NCBI GenBank assembly: GCA_030789695.1 | Contig: CM061142.1 | Span: forward strand, 147,581,266 to 147,645,265 | Direction of reading: 5' to 3' | Source: Scilla litardierei | Lineage: Eukaryota; Streptophyta; Magnoliopsida; Asparagales; Asparagaceae | Length of the DNA: 64,000 bases | Shown here: piece after piece, positions 27,501 through 40,900 of the stretch | Layout of the letters: each line of letters begins with the position of its first letter | Numbering within the stretch: the first letter of the stretch is position 1 | Program-made: the position numbers and the translations under genes | The notes under the pieces: model-generated | The model's database searches: none | What the model was told of the DNA's origin: nothing | Seen by the model: the letters and a program-made list of their open reading frames with translations, nothing else

Positions 27501-30500
27501 CCCCGCAATCCTCGCAGTGTCGTAGGACGGGGCCAATCTAACATGGCCATAACCTTCGACCTATCTGCTGTAACCCCATCTGTTGATACCACATGACCCA
27601 AGTACTCCACCTGAGACTGCCCAAAAAGACACTTCTTCATATTGGCGTACAGCTGATGCTGCTGCAACTCCTACAACGCCACCTGCAAGTGCCCTACATG
27701 CTCCTTCAAGATAATGTTGGAAACAAGAATATCGTCAAAAAATACCAGTATAAACCTCCTGAAGTAGGAGCGGAATACCTTGTTCATCAAGGCATGAAAT
27801 GTAGCTGGGGCGTTCACAGCTCAAATGGTATGACCAGAAACTCATAGTGTCCCTCATGCATCCTGAACGTCGTCTTCGGAACATCCGTTGCCCTCATCTG
27901 TATCTGGTGGTACCCTGACTTCAAATCTATCTTCGAAAACACTGTGGCAACATGTAGCTCATCAAGCAACTCATCAATCACTGGAATCGGGAATTTATCC
28001 GACACTGTTTCCTTATTCAGGGCTCGGTAATCCACACAGAAGCACCAGCTGCCATCTTTCTTCTTCACGAGCAGAACCTGGCTAGACAATGGACTCACGC
28101 TCGGCTGGATCACCCCTGCCTACAACATCTCCCCCAACATCCTCTTAATCTCATCCTTCTGTGCCTGGGAGGTATCGGTATGGTCGCACACTGATAAGAG
28201 AAATTCCCTCTCTCACGACAATAGCGTGCTTATGGTCTCATGGCGGTGGTAGACCATGCGCGGTCTGAAACCCCCCCAAACTGGCTGAGCAACTCCTCCA
28301 ACTCTGTCGCCAACTCCTGCTCTCGCCACACATCGCCCTCCTCTAATGATAGTCCCTGAAACTCCACCAAGAATCCCCCTCCTGTCGACTGAAGTGCTCT
28401 GGTCATGGCTCTATAAGAAACTTGGAAACGGCATAGACTGGGGTCCCCTGCAAGACTACGGTACATCCCCATCCTGATACTCCAGCCTGAGTATCACCCA
28501 ATTGGTCTTCATGTCTACGAGTTTCTGCAACCACTTCATCCCCAAGATGATATTTGTACTCCCCAGCTCCAACGGAAGGAAATCGACACCGATCTGAACC
28601 TCCTGGATCGTAAGGAGCAAACCCCTACAAATGCCACTACTCTGTGCCACCTGTCCCGTCCCCAGCACCACTCCAAACATGCATATGTCATTGATCTCCA
28701 ACCTCAGTCTCTCCACCAGCTGGTGGGAAATGAAATTGTGGGTAGCCCCACTATCGACAACACCATCACCTCCAGCTCTGCAATCTGTCCTACCAACTTC
28801 ATGGTGTGGTTTGTAGTGAACCTCACCACAGAGCTGAGAGAAACCTCTGACAGGTCCAAATGTGGGTGTTCCTGATCATCCTCCTCGTCAGCCTCCCACT
28901 TTATCGCGTCCTCTCCGTTCTCGTCAGCCACTATCAGTATCTGCAATCTACGGTTGCCACAACGGTGCCCAGGAGAAAATTTCTTAACACGCTTGAAACA
29001 CAGCCTATTGGCTCTCTTCTCTCGAATCTCAGCCTCAGTCATCCGTCGTATCTGTCCCGGGTCGTGCCTCATCCCATCTCTCCCTGTTGGCCCCTGTCCC
29101 TACAGCTGGTGCTCCTCTCGTGACCACCTTCGGCCCTCATGTAGGTGCATGCTCCTGAAAAGAGGATCCTCCCAAGCCCCACGGGCCTTCCTCTTATGGC
29201 CCAGCCTGTCCTCTACTATCCTCATCAAGCTCATGCAATCTCGCAGACTCGTCGGCCTGCGAGACCTCACCTCTGATTTGAAAGTCAGCTTCAACCACTT
29301 CGTGAAGTTTCCCTCTAGTAACTCTCCCAACCCAACATTGATCCGACTAACCAACATCTCAAACTTCTTGATGTAATCTCTCACGGTCTCGTCCTGCCTC
29401 AGAGCATAAAACCTCTCAAAATTAGTGCATGCAAGTACCTCCCCGAAACGCTCCAGCAAAAGCGTAGTAAACTCCTCTCACTTATGGAAAGACCGGTCAT
29501 GCTGCGTCCATCGATACCACGACAACGCTTCCCCCTCCATGCAGACCCCAACGGTCCTAATCCACTCCTCTTGTATCATAGATATCTCAAAGTATCTCTC
29601 GACCATGTACAGCCAAGAATCTGGGTCCTCTCCCTCGTTGACGGGCATCTTAAGCTTCCTTACTCAGTTTTTCGCACAAAGCCCTCATGGAGTTCCTCTC
29701 CCGTGCAAATAATCATGGCGTCGATGTGGCGGGTGGCGTGGTACCCTATATCCAGGGCCTCCGTCTCTCCCGTCCATCACGTTGCCTCCCCAATCAGCTC
29801 CTCATCCACCTCTGTAGTGCCAACGATCAGCCTCGTGGTCCACGTCACTGTCATCATGCCCCATCTCACGTCCTTGAGGCCCTCCCTCGTAGAAATCAAC
29901 TTCCTCATCATCGCGATGCCGGTCAAACCTCTCGCCCCCTACTATCCAAATCCATCTCGATGGGCCGCTGGAGGCTTAAGTTGGGGCCGGTAGCCCATAT
30001 CCTATCGTCGGGGGCCTAGGCGGGCAGCCATGCCCTTCGGTTCACCGGAAGGCCCTACAGGCCCTTGCGGGCTCGCTAGGGCTCGGTGTTGCCTGGCAAG
30101 CCGCCAGGGCATCGCGCGGCCCCCGATGAACTGCCAGGGTGCCGCATGTGACCTGGTAGGTCGTCGGGACCCTGTGGTCCTCGGAAGCTTCGTCGCGCTC
30201 CTTCGATGCCTCTTTCGCCTTCCCGGATGTCGAGAAACTCTTGTCGCGTCCTTTCGTCTTCGTGGAAGTCGAAATCCTCATCATCCGTCACTAGATCTGC
30301 ATCCGAAAGAAGCCCTTTGCGATACGGATCAATCTTCTCCTTTCCCTTCTCTAAAGCCCTCGCCTTTTTCTCCAGATCTAGGGTTTCGGCTTGTTGGGAA
30401 TCCTTCTTCGTCAAATCATCAAATCGTTGGTGCATGTTTCCATGAGTAACGTAAACTTCCGATCAAAATCGCTCATTTGCTCGTCGACGCTCTGCTTAAT

Positions 30501-33500
30501 CGTTTCATGGATCTCACCTTCAATCTTCGCCAACTTCTCTTACAACACTTCAACTGTAAGGTTTTCTGGGTCCTTAGGCCATAAAATCAACGTCCGGCCC
30601 AAGTCGATCGGACGACGAAACCATAAAAGCAGCGGAAAATAGATCTAAAACATTTTCTAAATCAAGCCCTAAAGAAACAACCCTAGCCAGAATCTCTCTA
30701 TCATGGGGTTGGGTCCGACCAACTCCTAAGGATAGCTCTATCAACCTATATGCAATTATAAACGCATTTTAATTAAACTACATACCTTTCACTTCGTTTC
30801 CGCAGAATACGAAGCGTCGTTTTTAGCAACATTTCTTTATCTCCGAATCGATGCCCTGTGTCGCTTCTCCCGAGCCGAACCGCGTCCCGAATCAAGCAAC
30901 ACCATGTCGCCGCGCTAACCACGCGCCAAAGAAAGTTTCACCTTGAGTGGATTCTCCGTCAAGACTTCGGATCCAATCCAAACTTCTTCGTAGCTTTGCT
31001 AGAGCCTGATCAGGAGCAAGAAAGAATTTGGAAGAAAGAGATAATATTAATTTTCAGTCTTAATCCAAGCGTGCTCAAAACTTTTTAGAGCTTCTCGAAT
31101 TTGAAAACTTGGTGCGAGTTTCAAGGAGTAATGTAGGCCCCTATTTATATAGGCAGCTGACCTCTCCCCTTCTCATCATATCCGATGTGGGACTAAAAAC
31201 TTTGTAGGAAAAATCAATTATAAGTTTGCCTTTGCGAAGGCCAAACTTTGATGAATTTTTTCTCCTTTACCGTTGAGCTTCGCAAGTGATACAACCTATC
31301 AAATCGAAGAGCACTGAACGGTAAACGCATAGAAACAAACGGGGATCTATTCCGACTCCGTTTGACCCTTCAAACGTAACCCCAAAGTTTAGCAAAAACC
31401 TATTTTCTGCTGAAAATTTCAGCCGTCAAAAGACCCTAGGGTTTCTCAAATCCTTGTGGGCCCCACGTGGGGCCCACCAGCTAATGGCGACAGATTTGTT
31501 GCACCCGCCTGCTACAGCAGGCGGGCCCTACATCCGTGGGCCGTGCACAGAACGCGCATGCGTGCACAGTGCACAGGAAGGCCTCGCCCGCATAAAGCGG
31601 GCGGGCCTTGCCTGCTTTGATGTGGGCCCTGCCTGGGCCCAAGCCCAGGCGCCCGGCCTGGGCTTGCCCAGTTGGCCAGCGCATGGGCTTGGTCCCAGGC
31701 TGCAGCTGGGCCTAATTTTAAGGGGCTTATTTTCAAAAAAACAGCTTTAACACGTTAAAGCTTTTCGGCTTTATCTACCTTGGGCCTTTTGTGCTCTATT
31801 TAATTCTCCTTTTAAACAGACTTTCTGGGCCCGTTTAGACTCCGATTTGGACGCGGTTTTCTTTGTGACTTTCACAGGAAAATCATATTCCGTGTCTATG
31901 CCTTTATATAATAAATAGGCTCGTAAATAATTTGCGATGTATTTAAAACATATTGCATCAAATGCAATTTAAACACACATCCTAAATATTCTAAAGCTTT
32001 TGTCACAAACATTTTGTGATGTATTAATTCTCGTGCATCAAATGCATCATCTCCTTTAATTATAAATATTACTTGACGAAAGTCTCACTCTGTGTGAGAC
32101 CATACAGCCTGACCCTACTACAGGTGGGGCTTGAAACTTCAGACAATAGTAACCATGAGCAGCAGGTGTCGTCTCTGTTTCGGTATCGTGTTAACTAATT
32201 GACATGAGTGTTGTCGGGACCACCTTAACTGTGTACGTGATGAATACCGCAGTTTTAGTCCCTTCGTCAAAACTATGTCGCCTAGTCAAACCTAGGGTAC
32301 GATCAAACTGTCAACCCTAACAACTTGGACTTGGTTAGTCTCCATCGGTCTTTAGTCAAATAATGTTGGACTTCTTCCAACATACTTTAGCCAAAGTTTT
32401 TCACTAAAGACCGAACCAACACATGCGACACTAACTCCACATAACGGGAGAGACGAATCCTTTCTAGGTCATTACTCTCCTCGCACACTTCAAGTGTCAC
32501 CCAACCAAAGACCTTTCGACAGGCCTTGCCTCAAAGCTATATCAGTGATCTAAGTGACACCGTTCACGTACAAGTTCATACAATGACCTCAAGTCTAAGT
32601 ACCAACTAGCCTATCATCACTGAGTTATCACTGACAGATTTGTTATGTTTAACCATGTGATAACTCTCGTTGGGTCGTTCGGTGAACTCATTCTCCAATG
32701 AGCACCTGTGTCTCGTCTCCGACTTTACCAAGTCGATCGACCATGAGATCATCGTCACCACTCCATGGTGAAGACAAAGACACAATGGTCTATGATGTTT
32801 TGATATCCTTGTCTCGAAACATCTACGACCACGAACGATTTCAGACTCATGCTACTAACGGTCAAACAATTCTACATGATCGAGATCCTCAATTCGATAC
32901 TTGGTTTAACCTTACATTAAGTCTCAGGACTTTACCTAAGGTCTAATGTTGACTACATTATTATTAACTTAGGTTGTTTGTACATGAACACATAGATAAA
33001 TTGCCTCGAGGGCATACTCATCTCCCAACATCAACACTATCTTTCGACCTCGTATTCGCCATGGATCAACTGCTCTGATACCACTTTGGTAAATCATAGT
33101 GCTTGTTTGTGGAAAAATAGGGTTTTTAGTGGAGGAAACATGAGAAAAGAGGAATTTTTATAATATTTTCAGATCTAGAAATAACAAAGATAAGCCCCGA
33201 TTCGAGATGGGAATATCTCCTAACTTTCTATTCGAGAAGAAAGTCTAATTCTACAAAGTCGACACCTTGGCCTAGGGTTTACAATCTCCAAAATAAGCAA
33301 AAGAGAATCATTAGTGCTGGCTAATCCCTATTAACACAATAAACCGTAGTTTTGCATTAAAGCCCCCCTAATTTTCAAATTTGCATAAAACACCCCCCAA
33401 AAGTCAGAATTTAGGAGTTTGCCCCTGAAGTTGATCATGCGCACCTCCTCCGATATGTGATAATCGTATCAACTTCCGACGAGCCAAGCATAAGGAAGTT

Positions 33501-34913
33501 TTGGATGTTAAAAAAACTTGAGTCTACAACCTTATTAGAAATTAAGTTTGAGCCTGAATCTGAGATGAACCTACATCTACAATACAATCTGAGCCACGCG
33601 ATGAACATATGCTAGCACATATCTTGAAGACATAGTTTGAGAAAATTGAGCATATAGAGTTTGCCATCACAGATCATCCATATTCTACCAACAAGCAGAT
33701 CTATATGCATTCATCTTTTATTATTTGAAAGAACTTTCAAAAGATAATCATCTGTAAATCTACATCCTGCTATATTGCAAAGCTCATGGATGCATCTTCT
33801 CTGATTACAAAGGACGGTTGATTTCAGTCATGTTGTGTTATTCATGTCGTCATTCACAAGGTTAAGTTCTCAAGCCAGTAAAAATAATAGGGATCCCATT
33901 TGAATTTGAAGTTCTCAAGCCAGTAAAAATGATAAAATGGTAGTGATCCAATTTGATTTTTGATAGGATCTTTTTTTATTTTAATTTTAGATTTTAGATA
34001 GAATTTGAGTCCATTAAGTATTCTATTTATGTTGAGTCTTTTGGTTTATTTTATTTAGGATAGAGTTTAAATTATTTTTAGTCTTTTATTTATTTTAGTT
34101 CGTTTAGTTACTTTAGAATTTTTATCACATATTAAATGTAAATTTTGAAAATCAAGTTGTAATCCTATATAAAGGCTACAAACTAGCTTATTTTTTAGAT
34201 AGACAAATAAAGAATAGAAATTTTGGTGTAAATTTTTAGTTTCTCAATAAAAATCAAATCTTTTGCATTGGTATGCGAGAGTGTGCTTGGTTTTCTGGGC
34301 AAGAGGTCTGCATGCGAGGTATGCAAGTTTGTGATAATTAGATTTTCGGGATATGAGATCCGAAAAGTTATCAAATTCCGAACTTTCCTTCATTTCTAAA
34401 TCCCCACCACATCCCTTCCAGCTTCCGTCCTGCGTCATAACAGCTAACATGACAATTATACAATAAAGTCTAGAGAATATAAAATTAGACGTTCATCAAC
34501 ATGCATGCATGTATAGTTATGTATTATTTATTTATGCATTCATAAATATGTGTTGCAAAAGGATATCAATGCTGAAGTGAATCCAACTCCAACCCCTGCA
34601 AAACAGAGTATCTGTTAAAAATGTTCTTAAAACAAAAAACAAAAACTTGAGAAAAAACAAGTAAGGCTGCAGAAAACAGAAAGCTAAAAGATTAGAAGCT
34701 CATATGAAGTTATGTACTAATTTGAATTTTTCAAACCCTATTGTTTGGCATAGAAAGCTGTCAAATAAATGATGTGCAATGAAAAAAAAATTTCCAAATT
34801 TAAGCAATAATAAGAAAAATGCTTTCAGCATTCATATTTAGAAAATACATTAGTCAATATTTACAACTAACTTATTAATAACTATAGATGTAAAAAAGGG
34901 CACCTCCCCCCCC

Positions 34914-34956
<43 letters not shown>

Positions 34957-37900
34957 ATGCCAGGCATGAGCAAGATGCCACAAGCGAACGAAAATATTTA
35001 ATTTCTTGTGGATGTGGGTGCATCCAAACTATTTATTCAGATGTTATGGTAACGGCACATCAAAAATAGTTAAGTTCAAAATTAGGTAATATAATAGCTT
35101 AAACTGAAAGATTACAAAAACAAGCTCAGGTGAAACGCTACTTATTGTTCTCTACCAACCAAGTGATCTCTCAGAACTTTATGATCAGGAACATAGAACG
35201 GAATTGCAGATGTATATCAAGCATCTTGGAACAGTCCAGCTAACTGCCAATGCAGGAATGTTTTGCATAAAGAGAAAAATACAATATCTTTCATAATGAT
35301 TATATGAATCACAATCATTGTTAAGATATATCATATGAAGGTCAGGAGTTAGGACTTCAAACAAAATGCATTTAAATATTGACACAATGCCCAATTTATA
35401 TCCCTCCTAAAACTGCACATCATATATTAATGTACTATGTTTTGATTTGAATACTACAAAGACTCCAAACTAACATAACTAACGACTGGCAAACTGGTAT
35501 ATGTAGTGACAGATGATCCCCTTCTCTAAAGAGGGGGGAACATATAAACATAATAAGCTTCAACTCAACCTAGAATAAACATCAATTTACTCTCCCTTTA
35601 GGAGAAGGCCAACCAAACCAGATGCACATTACCATTCTATTCAGTAAATGCAAATGAAATGCTGATGTTTCCATGTCAAAATAAGATGTAAAAAGAACTT
35701 ACTAAAATGATATTCATATAAAGAGTTGAATCAGCTGACTGACCTGAAGACAGTGAGCCAACGAATGTTTCAAGAAACCTCACTACAAGTATAAATAAAT
35801 TCTGCCCAGAAGCTTGACTTCTTACTGATGACATTGTTCTGCACCGAAAGTATCACCATATTTAAAATTTAAAGCAAAAGGAACACATGGAGGAAAGACA
35901 CATACTCAAGCCCTTGGAACTAACCTGTATAAGGAAATTGCCATCTTCAATATTGCCAAGATTAACAAGAAAATGTTCAGGTAAGAAATAATTTTATTAC
36001 CAAATAAAACTATGTAATAACATTTTAGAATAAGTATCGGATACCAGCAAATGGGAACAACACTCACTGCATCATTTAGAACAGATTCTCCAAACACCAA
36101 GGCATAAAGGTTCACATCAGTCCCAAGTTCCTGTAGCAGATAGAAATGCATTAGCATAGCATGTTTGCATCAAGTGCAAATTTAACATTCAAGAGAAAAG
36201 TTCTCGGTACAAATTTGTCAGTCGTAGGTTAGTGGTAGAAGGTGATTAGTTTTCTTTGACGGATGGTATTTCCTCGATGGATGACTGCATAATATAGTAT
36301 CTGTATCACTTTTTTTCTCTTCTTCTACTTTTTTGTGTGTGCATGCACATGCGTGGAAAATAGTCCATAGCCTGGTGCAAACAGGGTTTGAACCTCATAC
36401 ATCTAGCATGGTGCACTTTTCCAAGTTTGCTACAGTGGCACTTTCATATTGGCTAGTATTTGGCAACAGTAACTTATAATGAAGTTCATCTGATGATACC
36501 AAAATAAGACAAGTATTGATGCGGAACGGAAGGGGGAAAGGTGTGGAGGAAATTGGGGAAGAACTATGGATTTGATTTGATATACTTTCAGGCCTCGCAC
36601 CCCGAAGATATGACAATCACATATTCCAAGTCTAGCATGTGAAGATTTTTCGAACCTCACATCCAAGCAACCAAGCCTCCTCCCGCACCTCTCATGCTCA
36701 AGATTTTTCAAGTGGCAAATAATATTTGCACAACTTTAAATTTTATTTAATAACTCAACTCAATGATCTAAAAGTTTGATAATAAAGCCATATTTATAGG
36801 CAAATAAAGACAAATTTATTCGTACTCAAACTCTTGAGTAGACTCAAATTAAGGGAGAGCACGGTCTCAAACCGGCGGTTTGGGACCTAAACCGAACCAG
36901 ACCGTATAAGTAGCGATTTCTCATAGGCCAGACCAAACCAGACCGTCAGACCGACGGTTTCTGAGCCGACGAAAACCGCTTGGAGCGGTTTGGTTTGGTT
37001 TGGAACCGCGGTTCAGACATATGATGACAGAAGATCCCCTCGTATATCCAATTTTGCTAAATATAGACTTTGTCTTTGAAATAATTTCTTGACATTGCTT
37101 TATTAAACCCCAACCAGCAGATCTGAGATCCGAATCAGCAGCTTAAACGACTCATTACATCAGTTCCTCGTTCCCCCAGCAAACCCACTGCGACCACCGA
37201 AGATGGGTTGCGCGACTGCGTCGAACAGCTTCTCAATGCCGGCGTCGGACTGCTTCTCAACTGAAAGAGAAGAATAAATAAGAAGATGAATACGAAGAAA
37301 AACAACAAGAAGAAGAAAGAAAAAGAACGATGAGGAGAGGTTTACCTGTTCCTGGTGTTGGCGATGGCTGATGGGCTGACCGCTGATGGAGAATTAGCGA
37401 TGCTCAAACGGGAAAAAAACAAATGCAGTCTGAACTCTGAAGAGTGAAGACTGGAGATTGAAGAAGGCAGATAGCCAAATATGGCCGGTGCGGCGCCGCT
37501 CAGTCTAAAGGCCTTAGCCTAGGGTTCCTAGGGACTAGGGTTTAAATCCCAACAGATTTTCAGCACAATATATAATATATGTTAGGAGTCGGTTCGGTTC
37601 GGTTTAAACGGTTTCGACAGGGTGAAACCAAACCAGACCATATAAGTGGCGGTTTCCAACGATTGAGACCAAACCAGACCGATGGAGAGCGGTTCGGTTC
37701 GGTTTTTGGCTCGGTCTGGTTCGGTCCGGTTCGGTTCGGGCGGTTTGAGCAAACCGTGCTCACCCCTAACTCAAATAAAGACTCATAAATAGACTCACTC
37801 TCAGATAAATAAAAATTAAAGAGATTTATTTAGAATATGAAAACCTAAATTTTTTTAAATATGAAACTAACTAAAAGACTCGGATTCTTTTTAAACAGGA

Positions 37901-40900
37901 AACCAAAAGGACATAAAAATTTATTAAATCTAAAAAAGATTAAAGACCACAAATACTAAACCGACTTAAACTCTAATAACAACGTCGAATCCAAGTTGGA
38001 TTCCTATCAATTGTTCCCGATTTTGAAGATTCGCCACCTGCTTAATAATGACAATGATTCGATAGAAAAAAGTAGTTGGAGAATATTTATCCTTCAACTT
38101 CGAAATAAACCAACAATGTAAACTTGTAAATGGCATCTCCTGACGAACGTATCAAAATCATAAAAGATAGAAAGACATGCAAACATGCTTGTTGGTAAGA
38201 TGAAAAGAATATGGGATGATAAACTCAATATGCTCAACTTATTTAAGCTCAACAAGTAGCTCAAATACCGGCTTCAATGTGAACTTCAATTAAGATGTTA
38301 ATTCAAATAATGTCTCAGACTTTACTTCTAACTTCAGTTTCATCTCAGGCGTAGGGTCGTGATCTGATTGAAGCCTACTTGCAGACTCGGGTTCTAGCTC
38401 AACCTTAATCATAGACTCATACTCAGGATCAATCTTGGGCTCGGGCTCGGGCTCGGGCTCTGACTAGGATTAATTATGGACTCAATCTCGGACTCTTGTT
38501 CATGTTGAGGCTTCATTATGCTTGTCTTCATAGAGTTTAACTAATTCTTTTGATCAACTCAACCCTTCTGTTGGGACGGGATCAGCACAAATTTCTACTA
38601 CCTAAACATTAAGGTGTGTGTTTAACCTTTCAAAAAATCCTTACATCTAGGTCGTACAACCAAGACCTACCTAACAAAACGTGTGGCTTCCAGTGATATA
38701 ACATCATAACAACTATGATCATTCGAGCTCGAAATCTAGATAGGTATTAAATTACATTGGGTAACTCGATGAACGATTTTATCAACTCAAGTGACGGTAT
38801 ATATGGTTATGAGTGAAGTTTGGTTTTTAGACACATCATCTCTAAACTGATATAAAGATAATATTAACACAACTATCTCCATCATCATCAATTTATAGAA
38901 ATTATCTTCTTCCTTGATGTAGGTATAAAAATATTACTCTTTTGTCAATCTTCTTCGCCATTGGGTAGTGCAAATAAATACATGATGATATTCAGATAGC
39001 GCTAAACTCATATAAGTCATCATCTGCGTCATTAGCGCCATCCTCATGCATATCAGTTGCTTCTGTCATTCCTCTAAAATATATAATCACTCGAATTGGC
39101 TTGTAACTAGCTCAAATAGTTTGAAAAGCATGCTTAAACGGTTTCAAAACCACTAAAATAATGAACCTAGAACAAAAATAGCTGAAAATCCCTCAAAACT
39201 TTGAAATCATATTGGATCCAGGTCGGTTGAACATAAATCATATCAGGTTTGCTTTAGTTGGATCTACGTCAGCTGAACTTAAATCATATTGGATTTGATT
39301 TGGGTTCAAATCATGAAGCGGATTGGACCTGCTACTATTAGGTCGGATTAAGATCCAAATTACTAAAACAAAATTCAGTCTCTGATATAAGACTTGATCT
39401 ACTTAGGATTTATGGCTACAAGGTTTTGATTCTTGATGATGACGACCACCAAAAGGTGTGATGGCAACTGAGGGGAACCGCGACCATGGTGAATCACGAT
39501 AATGACATCGACGGTGCCTAGACATGATGACAGCGCTGACCATATAATAGGATGTCAATGGTGACAGTGACAATGGAGGAGAATGATGATAATGGTAACT
39601 ATATGTTGGGTCGATGATGAAGTGGTTGTTGGTGAGGGAAGCCAATGATGATAACAAATGCACGTGAGGTGGCAGCAGAGGCAGACGACGTGGTGGCAAT
39701 GGTCAGAGGACGTCGATGTCGATGAAGGCCCTGACGACGACAGTGATGACAACAATGACAATGATCGTCGTTGGCGATGGCGACAATGACAAGGAGAATA
39801 GTCATCGGAGGCAGCTGCGAGAACGGAGTTTGGAATCAACGACGATCAAGGTTGTTACTATTGAAATTGATGGAGAAGATGATGGCATGGTGTGGCGCTA
39901 ACAGAGAAGGTGACATGAGGGCTATGTTTTGAGTTTCATTTTTATGTGGGGTTTCGGTGGTAATAAAGGAGAAGATTATCAATATAAATTTTCTTTTTTG
40001 ATTATTTTGCTGGAAATGAAGAAATTTTTGGTTGTAACTAATACCTAATTAAAGAGAAGTAAAAAGGATGATGATGATGATAGGATGATGAAAGATCTAC
40101 ATCGAAAAACATGATTTTTAGATTTGATACCCAATTGATGCTGAACGGAAAGGGGGAAAGATGTGACTGGAAAAATGGGAAAGAACTTACTATGGATTAG
40201 ACGGAATTCCACGCCTCGTATCCCAACGAGAACTGATGATCATCATTTCAACACCTCGCACAAGAAGATTTTTTTGGACCTAACGCAAGCACACTCACAC
40301 ACCTTTCACGCCCAAGATTTTTCAAGTAGCAAACAAATATTTATACCTCTAAATTTTATTCAATAACTCAAATTAATAATCTAAAAGTTTGATTACAAAG
40401 TCATATTTATATGTAAAACAAAGACTAATATGACTCCTACTGAAACTCTTAAATAGACTTAAATAAAGATTCCAAAATAGACTCAAACATTTAAATAAAT
40501 AAAAATAAAAAAGATTGTTTCGAACGGAAAACTCAAAAAAGTCTGAAATTCCTTAGACAAGAAGCTAACTGAAAGACTGGAATTCCTTTTTAAAAGGAAC
40601 CCAAAAGGACTCAAATAACTCTGAAAGGACTCAAATACCACAAATACCAAACCGGCCCAAACTCAAATAACAAAGTCGAATACAAGTTGGATTCCCATCA
40701 AGTATTCTTGTATTATATGGTTGAACATGGCGGACGCATAATTCTCTGTTGGACTAAGTATCCTTGTTGGCTGGCAAGATGAGAGAGATCTTTCGTCATT
40801 TAAGGAAACTTGAAGTAAATTAGTAGCATGTTGCAGGTTCAATACATATCTCTAAAGTCACTGCTTATCTTTTTAAGACAAGCAAGGGTTATTAAGAAAT

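Larger units (their letters stand above)
25109..33471 (-). mobile_element. Ty3/gypsy chromovirus, full-length but decayed, nested
   Basis: LTRs are 25109-25490 and 33087-33471. A primer site for initiator-Met tRNA is at 33072-33083. Flanks ACCTC and ACTTC differ by one base. Order on the minus strand is gag, protease, RT, RNase H, integrase and chromodomain, as in Ty3/gypsy. A later 2476-bp solo LTR splits gag. Removing it leaves about 5.9 kb. Many frameshifts and stops indicate a dead copy. It lies inside the LTR element 23493-34437. Confidence 0.9.
23493..34437 (+). mobile_element. Outer LTR element of the nest (non-coding interior)
   Basis: Direct LTRs at 23493-23993 and 33944-34437 share the GATC/GATATGG...AATTTGA start and the CCCCACCACATCCCTTC end. 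A perfect TAACA duplication flanks the whole (23488-23492, 34438-34442). The interior, once the gypsy insertion is removed, is about 1.6 kb with no recognisable gag or pol. The plus orientation is a guess from the purine-rich GATAAAATGGTAG before the right LTR; no primer site was recognised. It resembles a LARD or TRIM. Confidence 0.8.
16804..34566 (-). other. Giant U12-type AT-AC intron, 17,763 nt
   Basis: The donor after [10 protein letters not shown] is ATATCCTTTT and the acceptor before [10 protein letters not shown] is GAGCAC. The branch candidate AACCTTAAC lies with its adenosine 11 nt before the intron end. The join restores the conserved SALLFKYAG sequence in frame. Inside are a split LTR element, a LINE ORF1 remnant, a hAT element, and a nested set of three LTR insertions. 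Removing the recognisable insertions leaves under 2 kb of unexplained sequence. Confidence 0.9.

Noticed and set aside
39403..39901. Frames rich in His, Ser and Thr on the minus strand and Asp/Asn on the plus strand
   Set aside because: They come from GATGATG-type trinucleotide repetition in the interior of an LTR element.
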